Shown here: positions 44,391 through 55,934 of the stretch, in pieces
Numbering within the stretch: the first letter of the stretch is position 1
Layout: the number at the start of each line of letters is the position of its first letter
Origin: Sebastes aleutianus
Lineage: Eukaryota; Chordata; Actinopteri; Perciformes; Sebastidae
DNA length: 64,000 bases
Direction: 5' to 3'
Assembly (NCBI GenBank): GCA_916700875.1
Contig: CAKAKS010000067.1
Span: forward strand, 8,149,591-8,213,590
Program-made: the position numbers and the translations under genes
Notes under the pieces: model-generated
Told to the model about the DNA's origin: nothing
The model's database searches: none
The model's input: the letters and a program-made list of their open reading frames with translations, nothing else

Positions 44391-47300
44391 TGCGTGCGTG
44401 TGTGCCTGCGTGGCCAGAGTCACATAGCAGATCTGATATCATTAAGAATCTGGTAGAGCACGTCTGACATGTGCTCCTCTTAGGAACAAGAACAACTGCA
44501 GGCCTTTAGCACCTTTTCAATCATCCCATCCCTTTAGTGACTTTACAACAAAAGGTCAATATTATGGCTGTTGTCATAGCTCCGAACTGTGTGTTTATGT
44601 AATCATCATTTGTTGTGTCAGTGTGGCTAATCTCCCTGGTTGTTCAGTGTTTCTATCTATAGACAGAGGAGGGGGTACTGTATGCACGCTATCTGAGAAT
44701 GATTCTTTAAAATCTAGATGACAGGCTGGTAGCTGATTGTCAGTGCTGCCTGTTATGTCATCAGTTGAGTTACAGTATTCATCCTCAGATGAACTTTCAT
44801 CGGACAAGATGTTCAAGTGTTGCAGTTGACATTATCTGACAATCTCAGTTACAGAATTTCAAGGATGAATCCAACTTTGGACGTTGGACACTATATACCA
44901 TTGACCTCTGATATTCATTGGATACCCCGTGTTGCTGTAGACCGCAGTTGTCTCTGCCTCTGTTGTGTTTAACGAGCAAGTTTCTGCATTTCAAAACATT
45001 TCTCACACAATGCTTAAAGCAGCAGTGGGTAAAATTGAAGCAAATATGATTTTAGAAAGTTATTTTTATAAAACGGTCACTATATCCTGACAGTAGTGCA
45101 TGAGACAGGTTATCGGACAAAAATCATGTGCCTCTGTGTCCTCCGGTGTCCTCCGGTGTCGGGTACTCCTAATGGCATCTGCAAGATTTCACAGACCGGA
45201 GGAAAACAACCAATCAGAGCTGATCTGGAGTCTGCCGTCCAGCTGCCGTTTATGAGAGCCACGAGTCAATCACTTGTGAACTCCAACCAAACGGTCAAAC
45301 TAGGCAGCGCTGATCAAATATTAATCAACATTCTGTTACTGTAATGCCTATTTCTCTCCTCAAATGTTTTCAGAAACATCTTGTAGTTTATGAAAAGATT
45401 GTGACTCGGCCACCATGTTGAGCACCGCCCACCAGCCGGAGCAAGCTTTCTAATTTTACAGCTAAACAGTTCACTACAAGATGTTTCTGAAAACATTTGA
45501 GGAGAGAAATAGGCATTACAGTAACAGAATATTGATTCATATTTGAACAGCGCTGCCTAGTTTGACCGTTTGATCAGACTTTGCGAGTGATTGACAGCTG
45601 CCTCTGTTGAATGAACAGCCAATAGGAACGCTCTCTCTCTGAAATGACCTGTGATTGGCCAAAGTCTCCCGTCACAATCTTTTAAAGCCTGAAAACAGAG
45701 CCATGAGGAGGTGCAGAAGTCTAGTTTTCTTTCAGAACACTTGAATTACAATATGCTGAAAGGTTATTATGGATTTTTTGCCCAATGATGCCAAAAATAT
45801 ACTGCCTACTGAAGGTTTAATGCAAAGCAGCCGTGCATACATACCTAGTGCTATGGTTGGTATTGAGATTCGATTTGGAATCTTTTTAGGGCTGCAACTA
45901 CAGATTATTTTCATTTTTGATTACTCTGTCGATTATTTTCTTGATTAATTGATTAGTTGTTTGGTCTATAAAATGTCAGAAAATGGTGAAAAATCAGTGT
46001 TTCCCAAAGCCCCAGATGACGTCCTCAAATGTCTTGTTTTGTCAACAACTCAAAGACATTCAGTTTACTGTCATAGAGGAGTAAAGAAACCAGAACATAT
46101 TGACACTTAAGAAGCTGGAATCAAAGAATTTACACTTTCTTTTCTTAAAAAACTACTCAAACAGATTAATCAATTATCAAAATAGTTTCCGATTAATTTC
46201 ATAGTTGACAACTGATCGATTAATTGTTGCAGCTCTAGATCTTTTGAGTTTGAATTTAATAATTGTCTAACTCCCACAGTCAGTAAAAGGGATGTGATAA
46301 TTAAATAACGAGGTGTGAAGCTACAGAGAAACATGAGCTTTAGTTTGGTCCGATTGTTTTTTTTTTGGTTTTTTTTGACTAACCAAATAGAAAACAAACC
46401 AGTGTGCTGCTCAGGCTTCTTTTTAAGATGCATAAACATTTAACTTCAGTTGTTTCTCCCTCTACCCGTCCTCCAGGTGAGTGTCAGCGCAGGCACCAAG
46501 AAGCTGGTGGCGGCCACGGCCTTCGGTGCCGTCTCGCTCCTCTTCCTCGCTCGCCGCTTCCAAAGGAGGAAGGGCAGAAAGAAGGCTCAGTGGGAGCAGG
46601 CTGGCTTTGAGTTCATCCCCCTGGCCTCAGCGGAGAACGGTAAAACCTCCTCTCCTTCTGGGATCTCCATGTAGTACGTTAGCCAAGATAGTAGTTTGTG
46701 ATGTAATCAGATTGACTACTACTGTGTTACCTTGAACTGTAAACAGCAAGCTCCAGATAAATGCTTTACCTCATTTAATCTCACGTTAGAAGATTTACCA
46801 CTGATTAGAGTCGCAAAGCAAATTAACAGAAATGCAGGATTAAATGGAGTCAAATGAGCAGTTGGCCAGGGCAAAGTTCACAAAGAGGATGTTTACAAAG
46901 CTAATTCTGTTTCTACATCAGTTAATGTAAGACTCAATGGGTAATGATGGGATTTAATAAACTCTTGATAATGCTAGAATGTGACCCAGGTGGTAATTAA
47001 CATACAAAACAGCATGTACATTTGAATAAATGATGACAGAGGTAGACTCTTGACTGTTGTCCCCGCTGGCCCCGGTACACTCACCAAAGCAAATCTCTAC
47101 AAACTGTGTATGAATCTGAAAAAAAAACATTAGCCTGAGCTGGAAACAGTTTTCACAAACCAGCTCTCAGCAGCAGGTGAGCCACAAAGTCAATCATTTA
47201 AAGAGGATGGAAGTGATTCAAACAGATTAGCAACTAGGGCAAAATTCCCATAAAATGTTCGTTTCAGTCGCTTGTCAAATTGGCGAACGTGGTTTATCCA

Positions 47301-50300
47301 TTGTGTAATCCTGTTACATGCTCATGCCGTGTGATCACTGTATTCTGATGTTATCTCTTTAAACATTATCTCTGAACTGTCTGATCTTTATCTCTCCCAG
47401 ATAACACCAGTCAAAACATCACTCTCTCCCTCAACTCCAAAAACGGCTTCCCCTCTGGTCTGCTTCTCAATGCAGGAGACTACAGGAAGCTGTCCGGGTC
47501 TCTGCTGAGCCTGGCCTCGGTAAGACACAGGCAGAGTTTTAATGTAAACAGTATTATGTTGTTATTAGGGCTGTCAATCGATTACAATATTGAACCGCGA
47601 TTAATCGTATGATTGTTCATAGTTAATCGCAAATTAATTGCACTTTTTTTATCTGTTCAAAATGTACCTTAAAGGGAGATTTGTCAAGTATTTAATACTC
47701 TTATCAACATGGGAGTGGGCACATATGATTGGTGCAAATGTGTATATATATATTTATTATTGGAAATCAATTAACAACCCAAAACAATGACAAATGTTGT
47801 CCAGAAACCCCCATTTTCTTTCACATATCTTGAAGTCAGAGGTCAGGGGACCCCTTTGAAAATGGCCATGACAGTTTTTCCTCGCCAAAATTTAGCATAA
47901 GTTTGGAGCGTTATTTAACCTCCTTCACGACACGCTAGTGTGACATGGTTCCAATGGATTCCTGGTTAGGTTTTTTTTTGTTTCATATGATGCCAGCATC
48001 TTCACTCTAGCTTTAAAACTGAGGGCCCAGGTTCTTCACATTAAAAGCAGTCTAAAGGCTGATAAAGGAAACCCAGAAAGTCGCTGAAGGTCTCATTTTT
48101 TTAGGTTCGGTTACAACCTGTTTCACAAACAGTTTATACATGTAAAAAGTTACATACAGTCCCTTTTAATGCTAAATGATGAAATAACCAAGTGATCAAA
48201 TATCATTTATTATTTGGCATATGCTCTGTAGATTGGGCTGATTATATAGGACGATCCAGTGTGAACCAGAAAACTTGTACATGTGATCGGCAGTTAATTA
48301 GAAATATTTGTAGTTTCACCACAGCTTTTCTAGACTCAGGAAAACACAACAGAAATGCTGAGTCGGTAGGGTTGACCTGCATTGTATTTGTGATGTTTCC
48401 ACTGCTGGAAGCCTAACTGTGTTCTTCCGCTGTGCAGGTAAAAAGCATGAACTCATCCAGCGGCAGCACCTGCGCAAATGAATCCAGCTGTTGGGACAGA
48501 GCGGGGGAAGCTGATATCTGCAGTGTGGTCAACTTACCTGTGACAACTCCTGAGAACCTGTACCTCATGGGTAAAGAAACATGCACACATTACGTCACCT
48601 CACTGTGTTTGTAATAAGGAGACTGGACCACACAATAAATGAGCTGATATAATGTTTTTTAGTTTTACTTTGTTTCAAAATGGAGCTTTTGAGTCGTGAT
48701 TGTCTCGGGTGACTCAGAGTTTATGTGTGTGTGTTTGTGCAGGTATGGATTTATTCGAGGAGGCTCTCCGGCGGTGGGAGGAAGCGCTGACATTCAGGAG
48801 CAGGCAGGGCGACGACGATGCCAGCTGTGCATCCGTCAAAACGGGAGCTGGAGACGCCATCGCTGAGCAGAGCATGGAGGTGAACACACACACCGTGATA
48901 TTTAAAACCAATTCAACACATTTAATCTATTCTAATGTCACACATCAGCAGGAATAGAGCTGAAGGAAGTGCCATTTTTTTCTAGTTCTACAACTATCGA
49001 TTATTTTAGTAATCAAATATTCTACCGATTTATTCCATCAATTAATCAGATAAAAAAATACTTTTGCTTTATTAAGGAGAAATATACAAAAGAGAAAATA
49101 AGATGGGTTTCTTAAAATGAACAAGATTTTTTTCATTACTTAATTTGGATAAAATAATATTATCTGTCAAAACTAAACCCATTTAGTGCATTTAAGTGTC
49201 ATATTACATTCTGGGTTTTAAATAAAAAAAATTCTGAAAAGCAAACAAATAATTAAATAAATACTAATTTCAAATTACTTTAAAAAAGGTACGCATCTTA
49301 TGGACTACTCCTATAAATATATTATAACTTTAACTGATCGAACTGTGATTGTGTGTTCGTATTCAAAATTTATATTAATTAATATTCAGGATCTTGCTCG
49401 CTGTGCGCTCTTGCAAAGAATTTGATTGATGATTTTTTTGTAATCGAATTACTGGAGTTACTCGAGGAATCGTTTCAACCCTAATTTTGTCTTATAAAAT
49501 TCCTCCTGACAACCTGTAAATAGTTTATACAGACTTCAACTTGTTCTACAAATAAATAAAATAATTGGACAGCATCTTCCTCAGCTTGAGACCAAAGAGT
49601 CGGTGTATTGATTCAAGCCCTGCCAGCATTTTCTGAACTGTGTGTGTACTCTGTAATCCTTTTATACCCGGAAGGTAGAGAGGAGTATACTGCCCACAAA
49701 CGCTGCACTCCAGGTCACATATATGAATAATCAGCACTCTCAACCCACCGTTGTGTCACACAGTTTGGATTGTGTAACGGCTAACTTTTTGGCTCTCCAA
49801 CCAGGATTAGTGCGGGTCAAATAGTTAATCTTGGGCACCCAAACATGCGTCTAGTTTGCTGCTTAAATCTTCTGTCGAGGATATCCCCGTCTCAGTCCTA
49901 GAAAGCTTTTTAAGAATCGTCACAGGGGATAATTAAACTGAAAGATATCCTGGCTTGGTAATAATAAACATATCAGACAAACACAATTAAATAATGCATT
50001 GGAAACTTATATTAAAGGAAAGAAAATAATACAAATAGTAATAAATAAAAAATATAATACAGAATAAATAAAAATGAAATTAATTTTAAAAAAAAGAAAT
50101 TTGAAGTGAAATATTATGCACTCATTTCTACAGGTTCAGGTAATGTACATGTGATGGGCTAGGAGCTTTCCTGGTCTGTAAGTTGAGTTCGACTTTCCTA
50201 GCATTTAAGACTAGTTGAACTTTTGTGTCTTTGTGTTCAGGACGTCATCAGTGCAGAGTTCATCCACAGGCTCAAGTCTCTGCTGCAGAGGGCCTACAGC

Positions 50301-52067
50301 CTCCAGGAGGAGTTCGAGGGAGTGTTGTGCATGTCGGAGCCCTCGTCCCACAGCAACAGCCAGGGTGAGTCACTATTACAACATTATGTAATTTCCACGA
50401 TCGATACAGTATCACGCAACACATTACAATGAGTCTTCTCCATCGCAGATAAAATGGCAGACATTCTGTCCAGAGAGGAGCTGGACGACGCCTGTCTGAG
50501 AGACAGCAACAGCATCGCCTCCACCGACTCATTTGTGTCTGCTGCTGAGGTGAGAAACGCTCTCATCATCAGGCTGTAAATAAGCAAAGGCCGATAAATG
50601 CCAAAACAATGAATTAGTCATCTTAAATACATCTCAGCAACTCTTTACCTTTTTGTCAGTCGTCTACAAAAGACCATCTCAGACTTTTAGAGAAGCTTTC
50701 ATTAAGCAAAGTCCACATTTGGTGGAAATAATCATAAGAAATAACACTCATAACATGATATATTGAATGTCATGATATGTATCGTTTCGCCAATACACAG
50801 CCCTACTCAGATGTGGTTACAAAACAGAAGATATTATCTTTTCATCTTTCCCTCACACAGCATCATTATGCATATTAATGCAGATTATGATCAAAACACA
50901 AGGTGAAAAGAGCGATTCACTAAGAGAGTATTGTATTGATGTTTTGATACTATTCAATGTGTTGCTACAACTGAAAATGGGACATCTCATTATCTTGCAA
51001 AATAATCTAATATCAGTTAGAAATAATCATGTAGGTGTCACTTGCTAATAATAAGGTAGAATATTGGTGTAGTGAACAGTAGTGTAGTAAATAAGATGCT
51101 TCAGGTGAGCACCTTGTAACAAGAAAACGTCTAAATCTCAAACCGTCTGAAGCATCAAATCCCAGCAGGAGTTTGATTCAAGTAGCTGTGATCTTCCAGT
51201 CCGTTCACCAGCCGGCGTGTTTACCTGCACTCAGCTTATCTGCTTAAGTCACTGTGGGGGCTCGAGCTGCGTATCCGCTGCTACCGGAGCACTTGACCCA
51301 CTAAGTACAGAAATAAAGTGGTTGTTAAGAATTTGTTTACTGAAGCTAAATTCCTGGAAATGTTCAGATAAAAGGTCTTCACCTTCGATTAAGTAAATGC
51401 ATCTTTAAAAATGCATAAAAGCTTTAAATGAAGGCATTTAAGCCCTCAAACCTGTTTAACCACTTACAGACCAGTGAGTGAAGACAGACAGACCAGTGAG
51501 TGAAGAGAGACGAGTCAAACTGGGTCACTCGTGCTTATAAATAGACATTCAACATTCTTCGGTATACAACAGACAGCTCGCTGTTACTCTGCAGCTGTTT
51601 TAGCTTTAACTTTCACGCACCACAACAACATCGAGAGAGATCTCTGTCTGGTCGGGAAAACGGCCCAGTTTATGGACTAATAACGGCCGGGGGTAAAGTC
51701 CAGAGGTCAGATGTGACTTAGGAAGTTAACACTGTGTTCCAGGACAACCTGTATTTATTCTAGGTGGGACATGAGACCAGGTTGACCTCAATGTTCAGCA
51801 CCAGTCACCTTGTTTAGAATCTTTACACGCATCTTTCCTTTTATTGTCTTTAACATAATGTCAAGTTTAGCTGTCTGAAAAAAAATACAACAGTGAATAA
51901 TGAATTATTGTGGGAGCAAACAAACAGTGGATGCCTGGATATTTCCTTGTCAAGCACTCGTTAAAGAGTTTTATTTTGGATGTGTGTACCTCTTCTTCTT
52001 CCTCAAAGGTTTTGGTGTCAGAATCCAAAAGCTTTCTGTTTTTGCATGCATACAGAAGGATCTACAG

Positions 52068-52098
<31 letters not shown>

Positions 52099-55000
52099 GG
52101 CAGCCAGAGGGTTTACAGAAGACAATTACTAATAATTTACTTGCGTCTATTAATCACACATTTACTTATCTGTTCAAAATGTACCTTAAAGATCAAGTAT
52201 TTAATACTCTTATCAACATGGGAGTGGGCAAATATGCTTGCTTTATACAATGTCTATTATTGGAAATCAATTAACAACACAAAACAATGACAATTATTGT
52301 CCAAAAACTCATAGAACCCATTTTCATTCACGTGTTTTGAGGTCAAGGGTCAAGGGACCCCTGTTAAAAAGGGCCATGCCAGTTTTCCTTGCCAAAATTT
52401 AGAGTAAGTTTGGAGCGTTATTTAGCCTCCTTCCCAACAAGCTGGTATGACATGGTTGGTACCGATGGATTCCTTAGGTTTTTCTAGTTTCATATGATGC
52501 CAGTATCTTCACTCTAGCTTTAAAACCTCCGAAAGATCGAGTTGCGTTAAAGAAACTAGTGCCGTTGAAACAAATTTGTGGTAACGCGTTATTATCGCAT
52601 GAACTTTGACAGCTCTAACAGTTATACATCACAATAAAATCAAGTGCATTCAGGAAAGAAACAAACAAGCAAGCAAAAAAAGAACAAAAAAAGAACTAAA
52701 ACCATCCAGGTTCAAATCACTTTCCATTAGATTCATCAAGACAGCCATCTCTATTAGCCAAGGGAATCTTTTCCTTTTACTTTTCCTTTACACTTAAAAA
52801 TAAATAAATTCAATAATAGCAATGGAGGTATGAAAAAAAATCACTTTATTTGTTATATTGTTAACTTGTTTTACCTGACATTTCTCACGTTTTAAAGTGT
52901 ATATTAATACAATTTCCAGATGAAAATATATTGGGTTCCCTCCCCATTGCTAGCCATATTTCATATGAATTGCTGGTACCAAACACAACTATGTACAGCA
53001 CAAGATGACTGGGAGGAATGGCAGTAAAGTCTTTGGGGTCTGGACCTACTGCATTATTAATAAGGAGCAGGAATGAGGATTGAAATGATCATTATTTACT
53101 GCATAATCATCTATCTCTCTACCTCTGCTGCGTGTCTCTGTATCAGCTGTCGGAGCACCGGGAGCTGAGGAGCGTCCTCGCTCTGGGTCATCACCTTTTC
53201 TACGAAGAGGCGCTGCAGATGGCCGAGGATGGCGACATCTCCTGCAGGGTGCTGCGGTAATTAAACTCATTTCGTGGAACACACATGAAACACAGAGAAA
53301 CCTACATTCCTGTAGCATGCTGTGTGGAGTTCATTAGTTTGTCTGCCAACGTTTGAATCAGGTTTTTTTTTTTTATTTTCATCGTCAGGACTGAGATGCT
53401 CGAGTGTCTTGGGGACATTGATTTCCTGGCCAAGTTGCATTGTGTGCGTCAGGCATGTCAGGTACAGTAAAACCTCACGAATTATCATCATGATAACATA
53501 AATGAAGGGAAACCCATGTAATAAGTTGTTTCCAGATGGTGTTTTTTTAGCTGTTTTATTGGTGTATTGTATAAACATAATTAATATTCATATGGCTAAA
53601 ACAACCAGGAAGGTATAAAATCTTAAATTTATAGAAATGTGCGACCTTACTGAATAAAATGCATGTTAATGTCACAGATGGGAACCATTTAACTCACTCA
53701 TTTAAAGCCACCATGTGTAGAATTATAGTTTTCAACTTTACTATAAAGTAAAAAAGGATCCGTTTCATTAAAATGTGTTTTTTTTTTTTTCTCCAGCTCA
53801 TTTTGTGCGAGAGAACGACGCGGCTGTTTCTAGCCGACACGGGAAAGAAAATACTGTCTTCCATTATTGTTAAAGCACAGAAGGTGAGACTGAAACAATA
53901 ACTAGTGTAAAATAAGATCTACAATGAGTGCTTCCCTTCCTAAATGTTGTTATCGTTTGTTTTTTCAGAGCCCAAAGAGATTCGAAGACGAGTTTGAGGA
54001 GATGATTTCCTTCCTGGAGCACGAGGAGCACTGGGAGAACACAGAGGTGGAGCTGGCCACGCGAGGGGTACGAGTGCTGCTCTACCGAATTATTAAACTC
54101 ATCTACAACCTGTCTGATCACAAAATGCTACCAACAGCAGTGGACAGCCTCTTTTCTTTTTTTTAAACTATTTTATGTTTCCTACTGACCCTCACCAGGT
54201 GAAGCACTTGAACTTCTACGATATCGTGCTGGACTTCATCCTGATGGACTCATTCGAGGACCTGGAGAATCCACCCATCTCCATCCAGAACGTGATCAAT
54301 AACCGCTGGCTCAACAGCTCCTTCAAGGAGACGGTGAGTAAAACACACAAACACACTTCAGTGGATCACTGGCAGCAGAGTAGAGGGGATCAGACATGAC
54401 AATGCTTTATGTTGCACTTCTTAGATTATTTTACCACATTAACTTGTAATTCTGAAAATTAAATTGTAAACAGAAGTAGACATCTTACAGAACAGTAATA
54501 CTTCCAGACAAGGCTGTTGATTGTGTACAGCATGTGCATAAATATTGATGATGTCAGTTTGAAAATGTCAAATATAGAGATTAATACTGTATGTGTTTTT
54601 CCAATTTTTTCTGAGACTTTGTAGTTTCCTGTATCATGCTTTTTATTTTTAAGTTGGTGCATTTAATTTTTGACTATTTGGGCTTTTCATAAATGATTTA
54701 ACCTGCTTGTATTTCACAGGCGGTGGCATCTAGTTGTTGGTCAGTGATGAAGCAGAAGAGACAGCACATGAAGGTACACCTCCAACAAAACGTTCAAAAT
54801 GTATTGTTTGTACAATGTCTTTAGAGATCAGCCTCAATGCTTTATCTACTTTTATCTCAGGTCATTAGGGCTGGAAACACCAAATAACCACGATGTTAGG
54901 ACGGTTCCTTCAGTAACCTATCCACTCTTTTATGTCTCAGGTGTCGGATGGCTTCATCGCTCATTTCTACGCTGTGTGTGAACAGATCAGCCCCGTCCTG

Positions 55001-55934
55001 GCCTGGGGCTTCCTGGGGCCCAAGAGCTCCCTGCATGACTTCTGCTGCTTCTTCAAGGTCGGTCTCAGCACCAGAACATAACGTGATCAATAAGAAATAA
55101 AACAGTAGTCAGATATTTAAATAATAATAATAATTTGGACTTATATATACAAAGAGGGCACACAAAATCATACTAATAAATAAAACAGAGGAAAAACTGT
55201 AGCCATGTTTTTGTGTCTAAGTGATTGATGGGGACAACCACAAATTGGTGTCCTTATTCGTCAGTTAGACACAAAAACATGGAAACACTGGGTCCACGTT
55301 GAAAAATAATGAAGCCACTCCAAGACTCATTAGTATGCAAGATATCAGATACTTTCTTTAATAGCTCTGACACAAAAATGACCAATCACTTAACATACCA
55401 GTATGCTAGAAAGACTTAGCAATTAACCTGCAGGTAATGTTATTAATATACCTTAAATAGGACAAAATGCAGAGGCAGCTCATCTCTCAAACTCTCTCAA
55501 TGCATTTCACAGTACCAGTGAATAACCAAGTCCCGCTCAAGGAGAAGTCTCGTTGTGAAATCTGAATATCCGTATACTCTGGCTCTGACCAATTTCCGAA
55601 TTTGTTGTCCCTGTTAGTCAGTTAGACACAAAACCATGGGAAAATAGGGTCCAGGTTGAAAAATACCCAAGTTACCCTTTAAGCACCCGTCCTAAAAGTG
55701 TCCTCTCTTCTCCTTCAGGATCAGGTGCTGTACTTCCTGAAGGACATTTTTGACCTGGACAAAGTGCGCTACTCTTCAGTGGAGAGTCTAGCAGAGGACA
55801 TGCTCTGTCTGCTGCACCGGCGCTCTGAACTGTTGGTGGCGTACCTGGGAGCCGACTCCCTGCGGCACGTCAACGGCTGCGGCTCCCCGCCGGTGCAGCT
55901 GCTGCCCAGCGCCCTGCTGGAGGCTCGGGTGTAG
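43164..55934 (+). CDS. miga1: Mitoguardin 1 (FAM73A), complete coding span, 15 coding exons
   Basis: Outer mitochondrial membrane protein. Family members promote mitochondrial fusion through mitoPLD and act at ER-mitochondria contacts. Exons on the plus strand: 43164-43262, 46477-46639, 47401-47519, 48438-48570, 48743-48879, 50241-50364, 50449-50549, 53147-53256, 53389-53461, 53797-53883, 53969-54067, 54199-54333, 54720-54773, 54941-55057, 55719-55934. They sum to 1,767 nt, exactly 589 codons including the stop, with matching phase throughout. There is one clear membrane segment at about 43-58 (LVAATAFGAVSLLFLA), flanked by basic residues. A conserved VTTPENLYLMGMDLFEEALR segment, an FFAT-like motif at 286-292 and the conserved C-terminal lobe follow. 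MIGA1 is preferred over MIGA2 by sequence (FIHRLKSLLQRAY, WSVMKQKRQ) and by synteny. Confidence 0.97.
43854..44125. mobile_element. Short hAT-type MITE with GTCGACTAATCGATTAG motif
   Basis: Termini are TAGGGCTGTCCTCGAC and GGGGGCAGCCCTA. Subterminal TTAGTCGACTAATCGA blocks are inverted. No clear target duplication. It lies in miga1 intron 2. Confidence 0.7.
44357..44412. repeat. (TGTG)n(TGCG)n microsatellite
   Basis: A GTGTGTGTG run passes into about seven TGCG units in miga1 intron 2. Confidence 0.9.
45014..45820. mobile_element. TTAAAGCTGCAGT-type foldback MITE, near full length
   Basis: The left end TTAAAGCAGCAGTGGGTAAA and right end ACTGCCTACTGAAGGTTTAA are inverted. Internally, ACATCTTGTAGT and ACTACAAGATGT form an inner inverted repeat around 45,377-45,484. 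Confidence 0.75.
45887..46237. mobile_element. Non-autonomous hAT element (TAGGGCTGCAAC family)
   Basis: Termini are TAGGGCTGCAACTA and AATTGTTGCAGCTCTA. Flanks AATCTTTT (45879-45886) and GATCTTTT (46238-46245) match in 7 of 8 positions. It lies in miga1 intron 2. Confidence 0.82.
46477..46639 (+). CDS. miga1: miga1 exon 3: residues 34-88, membrane segment
   Basis: Encodes KKLVAATAFGAVSLLFLARR, a hydrophobic helix bordered by Lys/Arg, followed by the basic QRRKGRKK stretch. The arrangement fits outer mitochondrial membrane targeting. The acceptor is CCTCCAG and the donor GTAAAA. Confidence 0.96.
46640..47400. other. miga1 intron 3
   Basis: Non-coding; no repeat recognised. Confidence 0.5.
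47401..47519 (+). CDS. miga1: miga1 exon 4: residues 88-127
   Basis: Encodes a Ser/Asn-rich segment (DNTSQNITLSLNSKNGFPSG, then LLSLAS) corresponding to the SxxNLTLSLSS region of mammalian MIGA1. The donor is GTAAGA. Confidence 0.94.
47566..48018. mobile_element. TAGGGCTGTCAA hAT element, right end truncated
   Basis: The left end TAGGGCTGTCAATCGATT and internal blocks match 31,065-31,787. Similarity stops at about CTAGCTTTAAAACTGAGG. It lies in miga1 intron 4. Confidence 0.75.
48438..48570 (+). CDS. miga1: miga1 exon 5: residues 128-172
   Basis: Encodes a Ser/Cys-rich stretch and then NLPVTTPENLYLMG, one of the most conserved family motifs. The donor is GTAAAG. Confidence 0.96.
48743..48879 (+). 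CDS. miga1: miga1 exon 6: residues 172-217
   Basis: Encodes MDLFEEALRRWEEALTFRSR through KTGAGDAIAEQSME, a helical repeat-like segment conserved in MIGA1. The donor is GTGAAC. Confidence 0.96.
48983..49483. mobile_element. Diverged hAT-type MITE
   Basis: The left end TAGTTCTACAACTATCGATT and right end GAGGAATCGTTTCAACCCTA are inverted. It lies in miga1 intron 6. Confidence 0.65.
49484..50240. other. miga1 intron 6, right part
   Basis: Non-coding; nothing recognised. Confidence 0.5.
50241..50364 (+). CDS. miga1: miga1 exon 7: residues 218-259
   Basis: Encodes DVISAEFIHRLKSLLQRAYS followed by LQEEFEGVL, a strongly helical MIGA1 segment. The donor is CAGG followed by GTGAGT. Confidence 0.96.
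50449..50549 (+). CDS. miga1: miga1 exon 8: residues 259-292, FFAT-like motif
   Basis: Encodes LDDACLRDSNSIASTDSFVS and AAE. Residues 286-292 (SFVSAAE) fit a phospho-FFAT core (F at 2, S at 4, A at 5, E at 7) after a Ser/Thr/Asp tract. MIGA2 is known to bind VAP proteins through such a motif. The donor is GTGAGA. Confidence 0.95.
50550..52070. other. miga1 intron 8, left part
   Basis: Non-coding. Two direct CAGACCAGTGAGTGAAGA copies occur around 51,468-51,505. No exon seen. Confidence 0.5.
52069..52616. mobile_element. (TTA)n run and left-truncated TAGGGCTGTCAA hAT element
   Basis: (TTA)n lies at about 52,069-52,098. About 52,150-52,616 matches the other copies and ends GAACTTTGACAGCTCTAA. 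It lies in miga1 intron 8. Confidence 0.72.
52617..53146. other. miga1 intron 8, right part
   Basis: Non-coding; nothing recognised. Confidence 0.5.
53147..53256 (+). CDS. miga1: miga1 exon 9: residues 293-329
   Basis: Encodes LSEHRELRSVLALGHHLFYE followed by EALQMAEDGDISCRVLR. The acceptor is TATCAG and the donor GTAATT. Confidence 0.95.
53389..53461 (+). CDS. miga1: miga1 exon 10: residues 329-353
   Basis: Encodes TEMLECLGDIDFLAKLHCVR and QACQ, the conserved DFLAKLHCxRQA motif. The acceptor is ATCGTCAG and the donor GTACAG. Confidence 0.96.
53797..53883 (+). CDS. miga1: miga1 exon 11: residues 354-382
   Basis: Encodes LILCERTTRLFLADTGKKIL and SSIIVKAQK. The acceptor follows a long T run and the donor is GTGAGA. 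Confidence 0.95.
53969..54067 (+). CDS. miga1: miga1 exon 12: residues 383-415
   Basis: Encodes SPKRFEDEFEEMISFLEHEE through ELATRG. The donor is GGG followed by GTACGA. Confidence 0.95.
54199..54333 (+). CDS. miga1: miga1 exon 13: residues 416-460
   Basis: Encodes VKHLNFYDIVLDFILMDSFE followed by DLENPPISIQNVINNRWLNS and SFKET. This is the most conserved block in the mitoguardin family. The donor is GTGAGT. Confidence 0.97.
54334..54719. other. miga1 intron 13
   Basis: Non-coding; nothing recognised. Confidence 0.5.
54720..54773 (+). CDS. miga1: miga1 exon 14: residues 461-478
   Basis: Encodes AVASSCWSVMKQKRQHMK. The acceptor is TTTCACAG and the donor GTACAC. Confidence 0.95.
54941..55057 (+). 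CDS. miga1: miga1 exon 15: residues 479-517
   Basis: Encodes VSDGFIAHFYAVCEQISPVL followed by AWGFLGPKSSLHDFCCFFK, matching the DGFxxHFYxxxEHxSPVLAxGFLGP motif. The donor is GTCGGT. Confidence 0.96.
55058..55718. repeat. miga1 intron 15 with a MITE-like repeat
   Basis: GTCAGTTAGACACAAAAMCATGG occurs twice (about 55,260 and 55,617). The right edge AAATACCCAAGTTACCCTTT plus AA resembles a MITE terminus. Confidence 0.5.
55719..55934 (+). CDS. miga1: miga1 exon 16: residues 518-588 and stop
   Basis: Encodes DQVLYFLKDIFDLDKVRYSS through LLEARV and TAG. The acceptor is TCCTTCAG. Confidence 0.96.
   Translation, partial: DQVLYFLKDIFDLDKVRYSSVESLAEDMLCLLHRRSELLVAYLGADSLRHVNGCGSPPVQLLPSALLEARV

Larger units (their letters stand above)
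40143..55934 (+). other. miga1: miga1 gene body up to the stop codon, with upstream sequence
   Basis: Context entry. The first exon ends at about 40,682, the translation start is at 43,164 and the stop ends at 55,934. Two interspersed-repeat tails lie just upstream (39,690-39,790 and about 40,170-40,300). The gene is head to head with usp33, about 2.9 kb apart. Confidence 0.7.

Noticed and set aside
53046..53318. 90-codon minus-strand frame opposite miga1 exon 9
   Set aside because: It is antisense to a conserved exon and has no splice support.
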